The translations under genes and the position numbers were made by a program. From the NCBI GenBank assembly GCA_002077045.2, contig KZ111148.1, forward strand, positions 1,045,214 through 1,109,213: a DNA stretch of 64,000 bases. The letters run 5' to 3'. A model generated the notes under the pieces. That model was given only the letters and a program-made list of their open reading frames with translations. It searched no databases and was not told the DNA's origin. Positions within the stretch are counted from its first letter, which is position 1, and each line of letters begins with the position of its first letter. Source of the DNA: Rachicladosporium sp. CCFEE 5018. Its lineage: Eukaryota > Ascomycota > Dothideomycetes > Cladosporiales > Cladosporiaceae. Below are positions 32,665-42,736 of this stretch, piece after piece.

Positions 32665-33686
32665 ATGGCCGCCCTCCTCCCCACCGGCCCCTCATCAACC
32701 TCCTCCTCAGCAAACCCCTACGCCCACTACGACACCCCCTCAGTCTCCGACATAGACGACCTCATAGACCCCGACGACGACACCCTGCAAGACCTCGACC
32801 CCCTCCCGACCTCCGACCGCGCCCCGCTAGTAGGAAACATCACGAATCCGCAAGCCCGCTCCAACGCCCGCGCCGCCTCAACCTCACAATCCTACCTCAA
32901 TTCCGCCATACCCGGCGAAGACCGCCGCGCACCGCTAGATACGCTAGATGAGAGTGTGTGGGCTACGTTACGGAGGGATTTGTTGGCGGTGTGGGAGAAG
33001 ATGCGGCAGGTGCTGTGGCCGAAGTATTTGTTGGGGGGCAGTATGGAGGGGAAGGTTGTGCCTAGGGGGTTGGAGGACATTAGGGGGATTGTGGGGAGGG
33101 GGCTGGATGCTGATGGGTTGTTGCAGAGTGGAGGGATGAGTGAGGGGTTGCGGGATTGGGATTTGTGGTATGTTCATGCGTATCCGAAGAGAAGTAGCGG
33201 GGAGCATTGCTGACGTGACGATGTAGGGGACCGCTGTTGTTCTGCTTACTGCTGAGCTTCTTCTTATCGATGAACGCGAGAGATGATCAGAGGAGTACGG
33301 TCTTCTCGGGAGTGTTTGCGCTCGTCTGGATTGCGGAGGCTGTGGTGACATTGCAGATCAAGCTCCTCGGAGGCAATATGTACGTTGACCCATTTCCGAG
33401 CTCCTTCCTTGGCTACGATCACTGACAATCCTACAGTGCCTTCTTCCAATCCGTCTGCATAATCGGCTACACCCTCTTCCCCCTGGTGATCGCCTCCTTG
33501 CTCTCCGCAGTACACGTCCCGTTCATCGTCAGGATACCAGTCTTCATCGTCCTGGCACTCTGGTCACTGGCAGCAGGTGTGAGCATCCTGGGCGGAAGTG
33601 GCGTGGTGAAGGGGCGACTGCTTCTTGCAGTATATCCTCTATTTGTATTTTACGTGGGGCTGGCGTGCTTATGCTTCATCTCGTAG
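32665..33686 (+). CDS. yip4: Yip4/YIPF6-family Golgi membrane protein (copy 2, complete)
   Basis: join(32665..33167,33227..33379,33437..33686) encodes 301 residues. The introns are 59 and 57 bp. The N-terminal 115 residues are cytosolic and acidic (SDIDDLIDPDDDTLQDLDPL). The conserved RDWDLWGPLLFC and LLGGN-IAFFQSV follow, then five hydrophobic segments to the C-terminus, ending YVGLACLCFIS. Yip1-family proteins help Rab-dependent membrane traffic at the Golgi. Intron 1 is almost unrelated in sequence to intron 1 of the copy at 18965, while intron 2 is nearly identical. Confidence 0.9.
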
Positions 33687-33749
33687 GAGTAGAGGGTGTA
33701 CGATAGCGAGCGAACCATCGAACAGACAATGAGTCCCGCAAGAGTGTTT

Positions 33750-35426
33750 TCAAGGTACTGCCGTGATGGAAGCCACTCTCCGCTTGACCTCGGCGCCGAG
33801 CGAGTCGATGTCGAGCGTCTGCATCTGCTCTCCGATCCGCTTCGTTCGTCCTTCGAGAGCCTCGACTCCGGTCCGCAGCTCTGTGTCCTCGAGCTTTTTG
33901 GTGCCGAACTCAGTGTACGCATTTACAGCCGCGAGCAGATCCGCAACATCCTGATCAGCTTTAGCGGACGATGCGCCCAGCTGACCAGTCATGGTAGCCT
34001 CGGTAGTGTGCGACAGTGCAGCGAGTCTCTCACTCCGTTCGCGTTTGGCCTGACCGAGGATAGCCGCGAGCTTATCACTATCCACATCCGAGCTGCCTGT
34101 CGGAGAAGGTACCTTCAAGTCCAGCAGCCTCAGCATTTGCGCCACAGGATCCGTGGGCTCTGTAAAGTTCGCCTGCACCAATCGCAGCGGCTTGAGCCCT
34201 TTCTGCGCAGCCGCTAAAGCGCTGTTGCTTGATGGCTCATTACGCAGAGCTGGCTTTACAGTCGCAAGAAGACCTGACAATGCTGCATCAATCGCAATCA
34301 GAGCGGCTCGATGAGTTTGCGTATGCTGGACATGCTCGTCCAGCACTTCCAGGCGAGTGATGAGGTAGTGCAGTGTCAAGGCGATGTAACTCGACCACTT
34401 CGCAGTCTCGGCTTGAGAGTCTTGCTCCACGCGTGAGAGGCTTTGAAGTATCGGCTCTCGATAGTAGCCTTCGGAGACGAGAGCGAGGAGGGAAGGGATC
34501 TCGCTGCTGAGCTCAACAAGCTCGGTCTTGACTTCGTTGAGCTCTTTGCTTGGGCTTCTAGCGCCGTGAAAGGGAGTGCCGTGTACGAATGATGGTGCAT
34601 GGGCGCGGTAAGTAGCATCTAGACTCGATCGAATTGCACGATCCTCCAGCACGTTGAAGGCGCTGGACAGCCTGTCGACTTCCTCATGCGTGACATTATC
34701 GTGACCACTGGGTTGTAGCTTAGATAGACTCTTCTGCAGTCCGTCAAGCAGCCTGTCGTCTTTGTCCAAGATGCGCTCAGTCGTCGAAGGCAGACCAGAC
34801 GTCGTTGTGTCGATTCGCTTGCTCGAGTCGCGCAGCCGTGTCTGAAGTCCACCCGCGAGCTCGTCTATCTCAAAGGAGAGCTGCGCTTTGTCGCGCGTGA
34901 GCTTACGCTGGTGTTCATCGCGAAGACGAGTCTCGCTTTCGAAAGCATCTCGAGCTTTCAGGTCTAGCAGTGCCCGTTTCTGGGCTTCCATGAGCTGGCA
35001 TTGCTTCTCAATGGCTGAAGTGCTGGCTTCGAGCGACTGGATAGCCTTCTCGAGGTCACTGTCTGTCAGGGGGCGACTTGCAGACTCGTTCCGTCGCTCA
35101 GTGCTGACAGCATGCTTCTGGTGGAATACACATTCTTCTTGTGTCAACAAAGTCGTTGACGATAGGTACTCTTCGATCCACTGCTCTGTAGTAGCCTTCG
35201 TGACCGGGTCTTCGAAGGCAGAGGCGACATCGTCGCGACCCAGCCCCGTATTGCGGTCATCGAGGACGCGCAGAAGCTGGAAGAGCGACTTTGAGGCCAT
35301 GTGCTGACCAGAGATCTGGCTGCTGGCGTGCTGAATGTAGTCGATGTGCACGGAGTTAAGATGAGGAACGCCGAGGTGCACTTCAAGCTCTACGGTGTGC
35401 GCATCTGCCCTGTCATGATCTTTCAT
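33750..35426 (-). CDS. Coiled-coil protein of unknown function (complete copy)
   Basis: A single exon of 558 codons from an ATG at 35426. I do not recognise the family with certainty. The product is largely helical with long heptad-like stretches, for example around residues 125-200 and again around 300-350 (LNEVKTELVELSSEIPSLLA). It has a compact N-terminal part (FQLLRVLDDRNTGLGRDDV, then TTEQWIEEYL). That layout could fit a microtubule or kinetochore-associated protein such as an augmin subunit, but this is a guess. A second Met at residue 43 (MASKSLF) may be the true start: the first 42 residues contain replacement differences between copies, and the ATG at 35426 lies only 35 bp from the TIM21 start. 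Confidence 0.65.
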   Translation of the reverse strand: MKDHDRADAHTVELEVHLGVPHLNSVHIDYIQHASSQISGQHMASKSLFQLLRVLDDRNTGLGRDDVASAFEDPVTKATTEQWIEEYLSSTTLLTQEECVFHQKHAVSTERRNESASRPLTDSDLEKAIQSLEASTSAIEKQCQLMEAQKRALLDLKARDAFESETRLRDEHQRKLTRDKAQLSFEIDELAGGLQTRLRDSSKRIDTTTSGLPSTTERILDKDDRLLDGLQKSLSKLQPSGHDNVTHEEVDRLSSAFNVLEDRAIRSSLDATYRAHAPSFVHGTPFHGARSPSKELNEVKTELVELSSEIPSLLALVSEGYYREPILQSLSRVEQDSQAETAKWSSYIALTLHYLITRLEVLDEHVQHTQTHRAALIAIDAALSGLLATVKPALRNEPSSNSALAAAQKGLKPLRLVQANFTEPTDPVAQMLRLLDLKVPSPTGSSDVDSDKLAAILGQAKRERSERLAALSHTTEATMTGQLGASSAKADQDVADLLAAVNAYTEFGTKKLEDTELRTGVEALEGRTKRIGEQMQTLDIDSLGAEVKRRVASITAVP

Positions 35427-35461
35427 CTACCACATCATGTACATATAGCAAGTATCCGGCC
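35427..35461. promoter_or_regulatory. 35-bp head-to-head spacer between coiled-coil gene and TIM21
   Basis: Only 35 bp separate the two divergent ATGs. The spacer is identical at 37063-37097. At least one promoter must lie inside the neighbouring gene, or the coiled-coil gene starts further in. Confidence 0.5.
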
Positions 35462-36169
35462 ATGGCTATCAAGCTAACACGGCCGTATCACCCCTCTCTT
35501 CGTCTCACCCTCCGCCCCGGCCTCGCCGTCCTCGTCCCCCGATTCTCCCGTCCCGCAACAACCTCCTCCCTCGCCAGCAAACCCTCTCCCATCGGAAAGA
35601 GCACCGTCTCCGTCTTCAGCGATGACGGTCGCGTTCCCTGGAACTCGCTCACAAACAGCGGAAAGGTCGCCCGCGCCACACAACAGTCCTTCAACTTCTC
35701 CCTAATCTTCATCGGCCTCGGAGCCACGATCGGAGTATTCACAGTCCTCTACCTCGAAGTCTTCTCCCCCTCCTCCAAAACCGCAATCTTCAATCGCTGT
35801 GCCGACAAAATCCGCAAGGACGCCAAGTGTCTTGAACTCCTCTGCGGACCTGGGCTGCATGGGAAGAGGGAGGTTGAGGCATTTGGAGAACCGAGCTGGA
35901 GTCGCTGGGCGCGGAATCGCAGGATCGCTAGTCGGGTTGAGGTTGACCGCACGGGGGTGGAGCATATGAGGATGCATTTCTATGTGAAGGGCAAGGAGGC
36001 GGAGGGGACGGTGCAGGTGCATATGAGTAAGGTCAAGGGCGGGGAGTGGGAGTACGAGATGCTGGCGTTGGATGTGCCAGGCCAGCAGAGGGTGTGGGTT
36101 GAGAAGAGGGGTGGAGTCAGAGAGGAGGTGAAGAGGCAGGGGAAGATGTTTGGAGTGAGGTGGAACTGA
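35462..36169 (+). CDS. tim21: TIM23-complex subunit Tim21 (copy 1)
   Basis: A single exon of 235 codons. Tim21 is an inner-membrane subunit of the TIM23 presequence translocase that contacts TOM22 and respiratory-chain complexes. Residues 1-45 are basic and Ser/Thr-rich, a mitochondrial presequence. One membrane segment lies at about 79-98 (LIFIGLGATIGVFTVLYL). The intermembrane-space domain follows, with FNRCADKIRKDAKCLELLCG, GEPSWSRWARNR and MRMHFYVKGKEAEGTVQVHM, all typical of Tim21. Length fits the family. The presequence differs strongly from the second copy while the rest is almost the same. Confidence 0.93.
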   Translation: MAIKLTRPYHPSLRLTLRPGLAVLVPRFSRPATTSSLASKPSPIGKSTVSVFSDDGRVPWNSLTNSGKVARATQQSFNFSLIFIGLGATIGVFTVLYLEVFSPSSKTAIFNRCADKIRKDAKCLELLCGPGLHGKREVEAFGEPSWSRWARNRRIASRVEVDRTGVEHMRMHFYVKGKEAEGTVQVHMSKVKGGEWEYEMLALDVPGQQRVWVEKRGGVREEVKRQGKMFGVRWN

Positions 36170-36482
36170 GCAATGCGATTCCTTGCAGTGGTGATTGGGT
36201 AGGAAACGGAGCCAGTATCTCTAACCGCCTTCGATGGAGCTGCCCTCGGCGGAATACGACCACGGATGACCATGGGATTCACCGCCGCTAGACTTGTAGC
36301 CGACAGCTACGATGGACATGTGGCAAGGCATCAAAACTCAAATAGCTGCATTGCTACGGCGATGGAGCACGCAACCATCGCTAGCTAGCGAAGCGAAGGG
36401 TAGACCCGAAAACCTATACTGCGCCGGACGCATTGGCGAAGACGCTCGAAACCTGCCCTGAACTGGCATCAACAAATTTGGT
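36170..36482. other. 3' flank of TIM21 up to the gap
   Basis: These 313 bp are nearly identical to 37806-38118. No gene is seen. The contig ends here. Confidence 0.6.
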
Positions 36483-36582
36483 NNNNNNNNNNNNNNNNNN
36501 NNNNNNNNNNNNNNNNNNNNNNNNNNNNNNNNNNNNNNNNNNNNNNNNNNNNNNNNNNNNNNNNNNNNNNNNNNNNNNNNNN
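36483..36582. other. Assembly gap of exactly 100 N
   Basis: A run of 100 N. Sequence to its left ends with the same bases found at 38118. Sequence to its right starts inside the coiled-coil gene at the equivalent of 34947. Confidence 0.99.
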
Positions 36583-37062
36583 ATCTCGAGCTTTCAGGTC
36601 TAGCAGTGCCCGTTTCTGGGCTTCCATGAGCTGGCATTGCTTCTCAATGGCTGAAGTGCTGGCTTCGAGCGACTGGATAGCCCTCTCGAGGTCACTGTCT
36701 GTCAGGGGGCGACTTGCAGACTCGTTCCGTCGCTCAGTGCTGACGGCATGCTTCTGGTGGAATACACATTCTTCTTGTGTCAACAAAGTCGTTGACGATA
36801 GGTACTCTTCGATCCACTGCTCTGTAGTGGCCTTCGTGACCGGGTCTTCGAAGGCAGAGGCGACATCGTCGCGACCCAGCCCCGTATTGCGGTCATCGAG
36901 GACGCGCAGAAGGTGGAAGAGCGACTTTGAGGCCATGTGCTGACCAGAGATCTCTCTGCTCGCGTGCTGAATGTAGTCGATGTGCACGGAGTTAAGATGA
37001 GGAACGCCGAGGTGCACTTCAAGCTCTACGGTGTGCGCATCTGCCCTGTCATGATCTTTCAT
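36583..37062 (-). CDS. Coiled-coil protein of unknown function (N-terminal part, cut by gap)
   Basis: The first 160 codons of the same coiled-coil gene as at 33750-35426, running into the gap at its 3' side. Differences from the other copy are few: SRE for SSQ near residue 36, H for Q near residue 49, and R for K near residue 128. Residues predicted across the N run are not real. Confidence 0.7.
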
Positions 37063-37097
37063 CTACCACATCATGTACATATAGCAAGTATCCGGCC

Positions 37098-37805
37098 ATG
37101 GCTATCAAGCTATCTGGGCCATCCAACCCTTCTCTTCACCTGATCCCTCGCCCCTCCCGCGCCTTCCACCCGCCTCGTCTCACCCGCCCCGCAACAACCT
37201 CCTCCCTCGCCAGCAAACCCTCCCCCACCCGCAAGAGCACCGTCTCAGTCTTCAGCGATGACGGTCGCGTTCCCTGGAACTCGCTCACAAACAGCGGAAA
37301 GATCGCCCGCGCCACGCAACAGTCCTTCAACTTCTCCCTAATATTCATCGGCCTCGGAGCCACGATCGGAGTATTCACAGTCCTCTACCTCGAAGTCTTC
37401 TCGCCCTCCTCCAAAACCGCAATCTTCAATCGCTGTGCCGACAAAATCCGCAAAGACGCCAAGTGTCTTGAACTCCTCTGCGGACCTGGGCTGCATGGGA
37501 AGAGGGAGGTTGAGGCATTTGGAGAACCGAGCTGGAGTCGCTGGGCGCGGAATCGCAGGATCGCTAGTCGGGTTGAGGTTGACCGCGCGGGGGTGGAGCA
37601 TATGAAGATGCATTTCTATGTGAAGGGCAAGGAGGCGGAGGGGACGGTGCAGGTGCATATGAGTAAGGTTAAGGGCGGGGAGTGGGAGTATGAGGTGCTG
37701 GCGCTGGACGTGTCAGGGCAACAGAGGGTGTGGGTTGAGAAGAGGGGTGGAGTCAGAGAGGAGGCGAAGAGGCAGGGGAAGATGTTTGGAGTGAGGTGGA
37801 ACTGA
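37098..37805 (+). CDS. tim21: TIM23-complex subunit Tim21 (copy 2)
   Basis: 235 codons, the same length as the copy at 35462. Membrane segment and intermembrane-space domain are almost identical. The presequence between residues 6 and 45 is rewritten (LSGPSNPSLHLIPRPSRAFH against LTRPYHPSLRLTLRPGLAVL) but keeps the basic, acid-free character needed for import. This copy continues without a gap into the downstream genes, so it sits on the contig that carries ACBP to ATO. Confidence 0.93.
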   Translation: MAIKLSGPSNPSLHLIPRPSRAFHPPRLTRPATTSSLASKPSPTRKSTVSVFSDDGRVPWNSLTNSGKIARATQQSFNFSLIFIGLGATIGVFTVLYLEVFSPSSKTAIFNRCADKIRKDAKCLELLCGPGLHGKREVEAFGEPSWSRWARNRRIASRVEVDRAGVEHMKMHFYVKGKEAEGTVQVHMSKVKGGEWEYEVLALDVSGQQRVWVEKRGGVREEAKRQGKMFGVRWN

Positions 37806-38522
37806 GCAATGCGATTCCTTGCAGTGGTGATTGGGTAGGAAACGGAGCCAGTATCTCTAACCGCCTTCGATGGAGCTGCCCTCGGCGGGATACGACCACG
37901 GATGACCATGGGATTCGCCGCCGCTAGACTTGTAGCCGACAGCTACGATGGACATGTGGCAAGGCATCAAAACTCAAATAGCTGCATTGCTACGGCGATG
38001 GAGCACGCAACCATCGCTAGCTAGCGAAGCGAAGGGTAGACCCGAAAACCTATACTGCGCCGGACGCATTGGCGAAGACGCTCGAAACCTGCCCTGAACT
38101 GGCATCAACAAATTTGGTACCGACTCCTGGACGGACACAGCATGGTGTGAGATTGCAGGACATCGTGTTCAACGGATTGACGACAATGTTGAGCCAGGTT
38201 ACGCTGATCAAGTATCGTTGAATTTGACGGACGCTGGCGTGTCAGCCGCCAGCTACCGGTATGACTGCTTCGTGGCGAGACTGCAGTCGCAGTGGCGTAC
38301 TTGGGCAACCGGCGTGGGAGTCGAGAAGTATGTGAAAGCATCAAGGCATTACCAAGATGTCGAAGTCACAGGCTGCCGGCAGATGTTGACTGCAGCAAGC
38401 TTGCGACATGTAGCAAGGTCGCTCCGATCTGTTCAATGCACATACAGCTATGCGTATGCTGGGTACTACCGTCTCATCGTCACTCTGCTCTTGCCGTGCA
38501 TTTCCCCATCGTTGACGCAGGA
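37806..38522. other. Intergenic region between TIM21 and the acyl-CoA-binding protein gene
   Basis: These 717 bp lie between two convergent genes. The first 313 bp repeat 36170-36482. No supported ORF or RNA gene is seen. Confidence 0.5.
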
Positions 38523-38919
38523 CTACTTATACTTCGCGACCAGGCCCTTAACCACAGTCACGTACTTCTTCTGCGCCTCCTCGGGCTTCATATCCTTGAC
38601 CTTCTCCCACGCATTGTACTTCGCTTTGCCCTAGTCCAGCGCAATCAGTCAGCTGTCATAGCGGCGTATCCAGTGGACCTACCTTGATGTCGAACATCCC
38701 AGGCTTCGGTGCGTCTGCGAACTTCGTCTCGCCGGTACCTTGCTTGAAGAGACCGTACATCTGTCGGGTACTTCGTCAGCCTCTACGTCTCTTATGAACT
38801 CCGTAGCGTTGTGTCTCGAGAACAGCGCATACCTCAAGCAGATCATCGTTGGGAGGCTGCGTGGTCATCTTCCTGCTATCCTCCTGCGCCTTCTTGAACT
38901 CGGCGCTCTGGACAACCAT
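38523..38919 (-). CDS. acb1: Acyl-CoA-binding protein
   Basis: Three exons, complement(join(38523..38630,38683..38760,38833..38919)), encode about 90 residues, the usual size of ACBP. The introns are 52 and 72 bp, with donors GTAGGT and GTATGC. The spliced product carries the family core: SAEFKKAQEDSRKM, NDDLLEMYGLFKQGTGE, PKPGMFDIKGKAKYNAWEKV and the C-terminal KKYVTVVKGLVAKYK. ACBP binds medium- and long-chain acyl-CoA esters in the cytosol and buffers their supply. The ATG at 38919 (MVVQSAEF) is a reasonable start. A CTGCAG just upstream could be the acceptor of a further 5' intron, so the first residues are uncertain. The gene is too broken up by introns to appear as one frame. Confidence 0.87.
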
Positions 38920-39381
38920 GGCTGCAGTCCTTTGAAAGATTTGAAGAGGGTTCGATTGTGGGTTGTAGATTTGATTGTGATCGATTCCACAGTATGGCTT
39001 TGGGGTTCCTTCGAGCCGTCGTCTCGTGCTGGCATCCCCACCAAGGTCAAGCGACGTCACCTCGTCCCCCACCACCGGGCACGTTCCTTTGAGCTGTTCA
39101 CATGATTGTACATGAACATTTGCGACACCTACAGACTAAATGGAGGGACTGGTATGTCATGGAGAGGGGCGCAAGCTTGAGTGAAGTCACGAATATTAGC
39201 ATAGCCTGCCTACATCGCTCGCTCGTGGTCCCTGAAACAGCCCAGGAAGCTTTCGTTGGCCGGCAAATCCCCTAAGCGATACGCTTCCACCTGGTCTTAA
39301 AACGCATTCCATATCCCGATGCAGTGAAAGCCCAGACTCCTCGCTCAACCCATCGCTCCTCCAGTCTCAGCTACGATCCCG
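38920..39381. other. Intergenic region
   Basis: These 462 bp hold the promoter of the ACBP gene and the 3' end of the exchanger gene. No other gene is seen. Confidence 0.5.
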
Positions 39382-40916
39382 TCAAGTAAACTTCAGCAAC
39401 CGATGCGCCGCCTCGCCTCCTCCCTCCGTACCACCAGCCAACTGCGGCGGACTCGGATAGTAGAAAGCGCTCACAGCAATAAGCACATAAACAAACACAC
39501 TCAGCGCGCCCTCTAAATAATCGCTCTTCTCATCCCGCAAAAAGTTGCCCACGACCATGATCGCCAGAATCAGCACTACAGCGTCGAACAGCTCGAACTT
39601 GAGTGACATGTCCTTGCCGAGGCCCCAGCCGACTATGACTACGAGAGGCGTGTTGAGCAGGGCGGTTTGAATGGAGGCACCGAGAACGTGGGACAGGGCG
39701 AAGTTCATCTGGTTGTCGTAGGCTTCGTCCATGGCTGTGAGGTGCTCCGCGGCTTTTTCGACCACGGGGATGAGGATCAGGCCCATAAAACTGTCGCTTA
39801 CGCCGTGGTGGGTGACGATGAACTATTGATATTGTTAGTGCGCGCTCAAGTGATCTGAGAGGGTGCTGCACGACTCACCTCAATGTTCTGCACCAAGAAG
39901 ATAGCCATCAGCGACACAAACATGATACCCACCAGCACCGCGATCACAGCCTCGGTGAATGTCAATTTCGGCTTGACAAGATCTCTATGCCTGTCGACGT
40001 CGCGGTGCTCATCCGCCTTAAGGATGTCCTCGTACAGGCCGTGATGCGAACGGATCTGGAAGAAGCAGTAGACAAGGAACGCCACCAGTAAGACGATTGC
40101 TGCCGCGCGGGAGATTTCGAGCGCGCCTTTATTGAAGTCTTGACCGGCGAACTCTGGATTGCCCTGGAGTGACTGGTAGTAGATCGTTGGAATCACCAAA
40201 CCGAAGCCAGCAACAAGCATGAGGTTGCTGCCGACTTCGCTGATGGCTTCGTGGAAGGTCTGCTCCGGGTGGAAGAGGCCGCCAACGAAAAAGCAGAGGC
40301 CCAGGCAGAGCAACAGATTGGCGAGGATAGATCCGAGAATGGCGGCCTGGATGATGTGAATGTTCTCGCCAGCTTTGTCGCCCTTAATCAACACCATGAA
40401 GAGGACGATCTCTACTATCGAGCCCAGAGTCGTCTCCATGACTACCCCAATCACCATGGGAATTTTGCGCGCTAGCTCCTGGCCAGCGAAGCCGACAAGA
40501 TTCGCAGCCGGGATCATGCCGATATATGCTGTGATGAAGATCCAGAGTTCCTTTTCCGGGAAGCCCCAATGCAGTACCATAGCAGCGACAGTGAACGGCC
40601 AGAGAACGTTTGTCATCATGCTCACTTTCGACGAGCTTCGTCCCATGATCGCGAACATCTTGATAGGGTGGATCCATTTCCTGCCACTCTCTCCATCAGG
40701 CTCAATGTGTTTCTCTACCTTGTGGGCGTTGTGGTTATAGCGGTCTCCGTTCTGCCCTTGCTCGATATCCCGGGCGCCTTCGTGCTCGGGCTTGTTGCCG
40801 TGAAAGTCTTGCATTGCCATGTTCTGGCCATAGCTTTTGCGTTGGAAGAGCTTGTACTTCTCCCTGCCGCTGCCGGACTGGTCACCGCCGGCTGCGGGCT
40901 TGGGTCGGGAGGTCAT
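39382..40916 (-). CDS. vcx1: Vacuolar Ca2+/H+ exchanger of the CAX family (Vcx1-like)
   Basis: complement(join(39382..39822,39879..40916)) with a 56-bp intron (donor GTGAGT, acceptor ATAG) encodes 492 residues. A hydrophilic, charged N-terminus of about 95 residues precedes some eleven membrane segments. The two CAX repeat motifs are present: GSIVEIVLFMVLIKGD in the first half and LIPVVEKAAEHLTAMDEAYD in the second, each with its conserved Glu. Such exchangers load Ca2+ into the vacuole using the proton gradient and help Ca2+ tolerance and signalling. The splice rebuilds FLVQNIE-FIVTHHGVSDSFMG, which matches the family without a break. Confidence 0.92.
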
Positions 40917-41724
40917 TTCCGGGGAAATGACGAGGGACTGGTTGCGAGGGGGGTTGTGGATGGAGTGATCTCCTATGATTACGGTGGGTTCGCGTTGTTG
41001 TGTGTATTTCGCGTGACGCGTGTAATCCTCGTGCTCTCAGGTGGTACACAGGAGATTTGCAGTGCTACTTTAAAGCTACTGGCAGGCGCGTTCCAGTGCA
41101 CGCCAGCCCCAGTAGTGATGTCAGGATTGATAGGAGGTAAGGGAATGATGCATTAACGACGGTGTGTTGAGAAGGTAAGAAAGTGCACACAAACCTCGTG
41201 ATTAGGGAGGTACCTGAGACGACATCATACCGCAGCGCCAGGCCATCCCCATTACCTTGAATGTTTGCGACAGTGCAGCGGTGCCAAGGGCGCTAGACAG
41301 CAAATGAGGCTTCGGGATCGAGATGTCCAACGCGCCTGCCGTGATCGCAAAGCCATCGTCGTGACTTCCTTGCGAGCCCAACAACGACAGGAGAGTACGG
41401 ACTGATTAGTTAAGAAGACGAAGTGCTTAGGAGACACGAAGACAAAGTCTTGCACGCGTTCAAGCGCTCTTGGACGCGAGCTTGAAGACTGGGGCACCTC
41501 TTGGCACACGTTGTCGTGCATTTTGCCAAGTGAAGTCTATTGGCGTCAGATCGAACCAAGTTTCAGAGGTCAGAGTGACAGGTACACAGATGCGAGATTC
41601 TCCACACCGATATGGAGCAATTCTCAACATGATTGAAAGCTTGATATTTATATGCTCGTCTATAATTGTAGCTACAGCGCCGGCCAGGGCTGCTGTACAG
41701 GCTGATATGCCCGCGGTAGGACCA
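40917..41724. other. Intergenic region
   Basis: These 808 bp separate the exchanger start from the 3' end of the secreted-protein gene. Several short frames exist on both strands, but none has recognisable features. Confidence 0.45.
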
Positions 41725-42736
41725 TCAGGTACCATCATCGGGTTTCGCATTGAAGTACCCGACCGTCCCACACAGGTCTCCAACGAATAGCCCACTCCCC
41801 GGCGCCATAGGTCTGCTTGGTCCAGCATCGTAGTACGCAATGACCAGCTGATTACCGCACTTTACCTCGCCAGTGCTGTAATCGGCCGTGAACTCCAGCC
41901 TGCACACGCCAGTCTGCACATCCCAAGCGCTGACTGCACAGTTCCCTGCGTCGACGCAGAGCTGACAACAGTCCGAAGCGGTGGTGGTGTTCTGGCTGTA
42001 GACCGCGCCGGTGATAGTGCCGATGTACTGAATGCCGAACTGCCCGTTATCCGTGCCGCCCGCAGCCGACCTGAGGGAGCTGGGCGCACAGCGGGCATCC
42101 AGCGTAGCAGTCGCAGTCGAAGTCGGTGCAGTCGCACTGACCGTTGGACCGCAAGCGGTACAGAGTGTCGTCGTCGCCGTCGCGACAGTGTACGCCTTCC
42201 CGCCGGTACTCGTCTCGTATACTGTTGACTGCAAATACTCGGTGTACTGCGTGTAATAGCTCGTCTCTGATGCTGCTGGGAAGCTGTACGCCTCGCCAGA
42301 GTAGGAGGTGGTGGTTTCTGTGACCGTGCAGGCGCTGTCTTGACGTGGGGCGAGGCCGAGTGCTCGTTTGTAAGACGGAGGGGCGCCCGCGGTGGTGTAG
42401 ACTGTAGTGGAGGGTTGGGCGGTGCTGTGGGATGTTAGTCAAGCTTGCAGATGGCACCTCATGGGACGGGATGTCATACATCGTGCCGCTCGCGGTGCAG
42501 TCTGTGCTAGTCGTGGTTATGGTGTTGACGGTCGTGGTTGAGCTGATCGTCGTGTAGTCCGTGTACGTGCCATAGTGCGGCGTCGTGGCAGTGACTGCTT
42601 GGACAGGAGTCGTGGTGTAAGTGATCGTGGTCGTAGGTATGAATACGGTATCGGTGGTAGTGACGCATGCAGGAGAGTCTTGAGGCAGAGCGACTGCCGC
42701 GCCGACGAGCAGCGGTACGAAAGCAAAGGACCGCAT
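41725..42736 (-). CDS. Secreted Ser/Thr-rich protein with a Cys-rich apple-like segment
   Basis: complement(join(41725..42424,42480..42736)) with a 55-bp intron (donor GTATGA, acceptor CACAG) encodes 318 residues. The start MRSFAFVPLLVGAAVALPQ is a signal peptide. The first 200 residues are dominated by Thr/Ser/Tyr runs likely to be O-glycosylated, with scattered Cys. Residues about 225-290 carry a Cys-rich segment (SDCCQLCVDAGNCAVSAWDV, then GVCRLEF and VKCGNQ) resembling apple/PAN-type modules common in fungal cell-wall or extracellular proteins. No catalytic motif and no obvious GPI signal at the C-terminus. A wall-associated or adhesive role is inferred from composition only. Confidence 0.78.

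Larger units (their letters stand above)
19924..33528. repeat. Duplicated segment A, copy 2
   Basis: Collinear with 6228-19823; carries the same five genes and the PEBP remnant in the same order and orientation. Confidence 0.95.
34947..36482. repeat. Duplicated segment B, copy 1
   Basis: 1536 bp from the coiled-coil gene through TIM21, ending at the second gap. Matches 36583-38118, which is also 1536 bp. Confidence 0.95.
36583..38118. repeat. Duplicated segment B, copy 2
   Basis: Starts directly after the second gap; matches 34947-36482. Divergence is concentrated in the TIM21 presequence. Confidence 0.95.

Noticed and set aside
6228..33528. A genuine recent tandem duplication of an NLR-containing gene block
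   Set aside because: Both copies end exactly at a 100-N gap, and two further gaps in the window show the same pattern, so serial placement of haplotype contigs is the better explanation.
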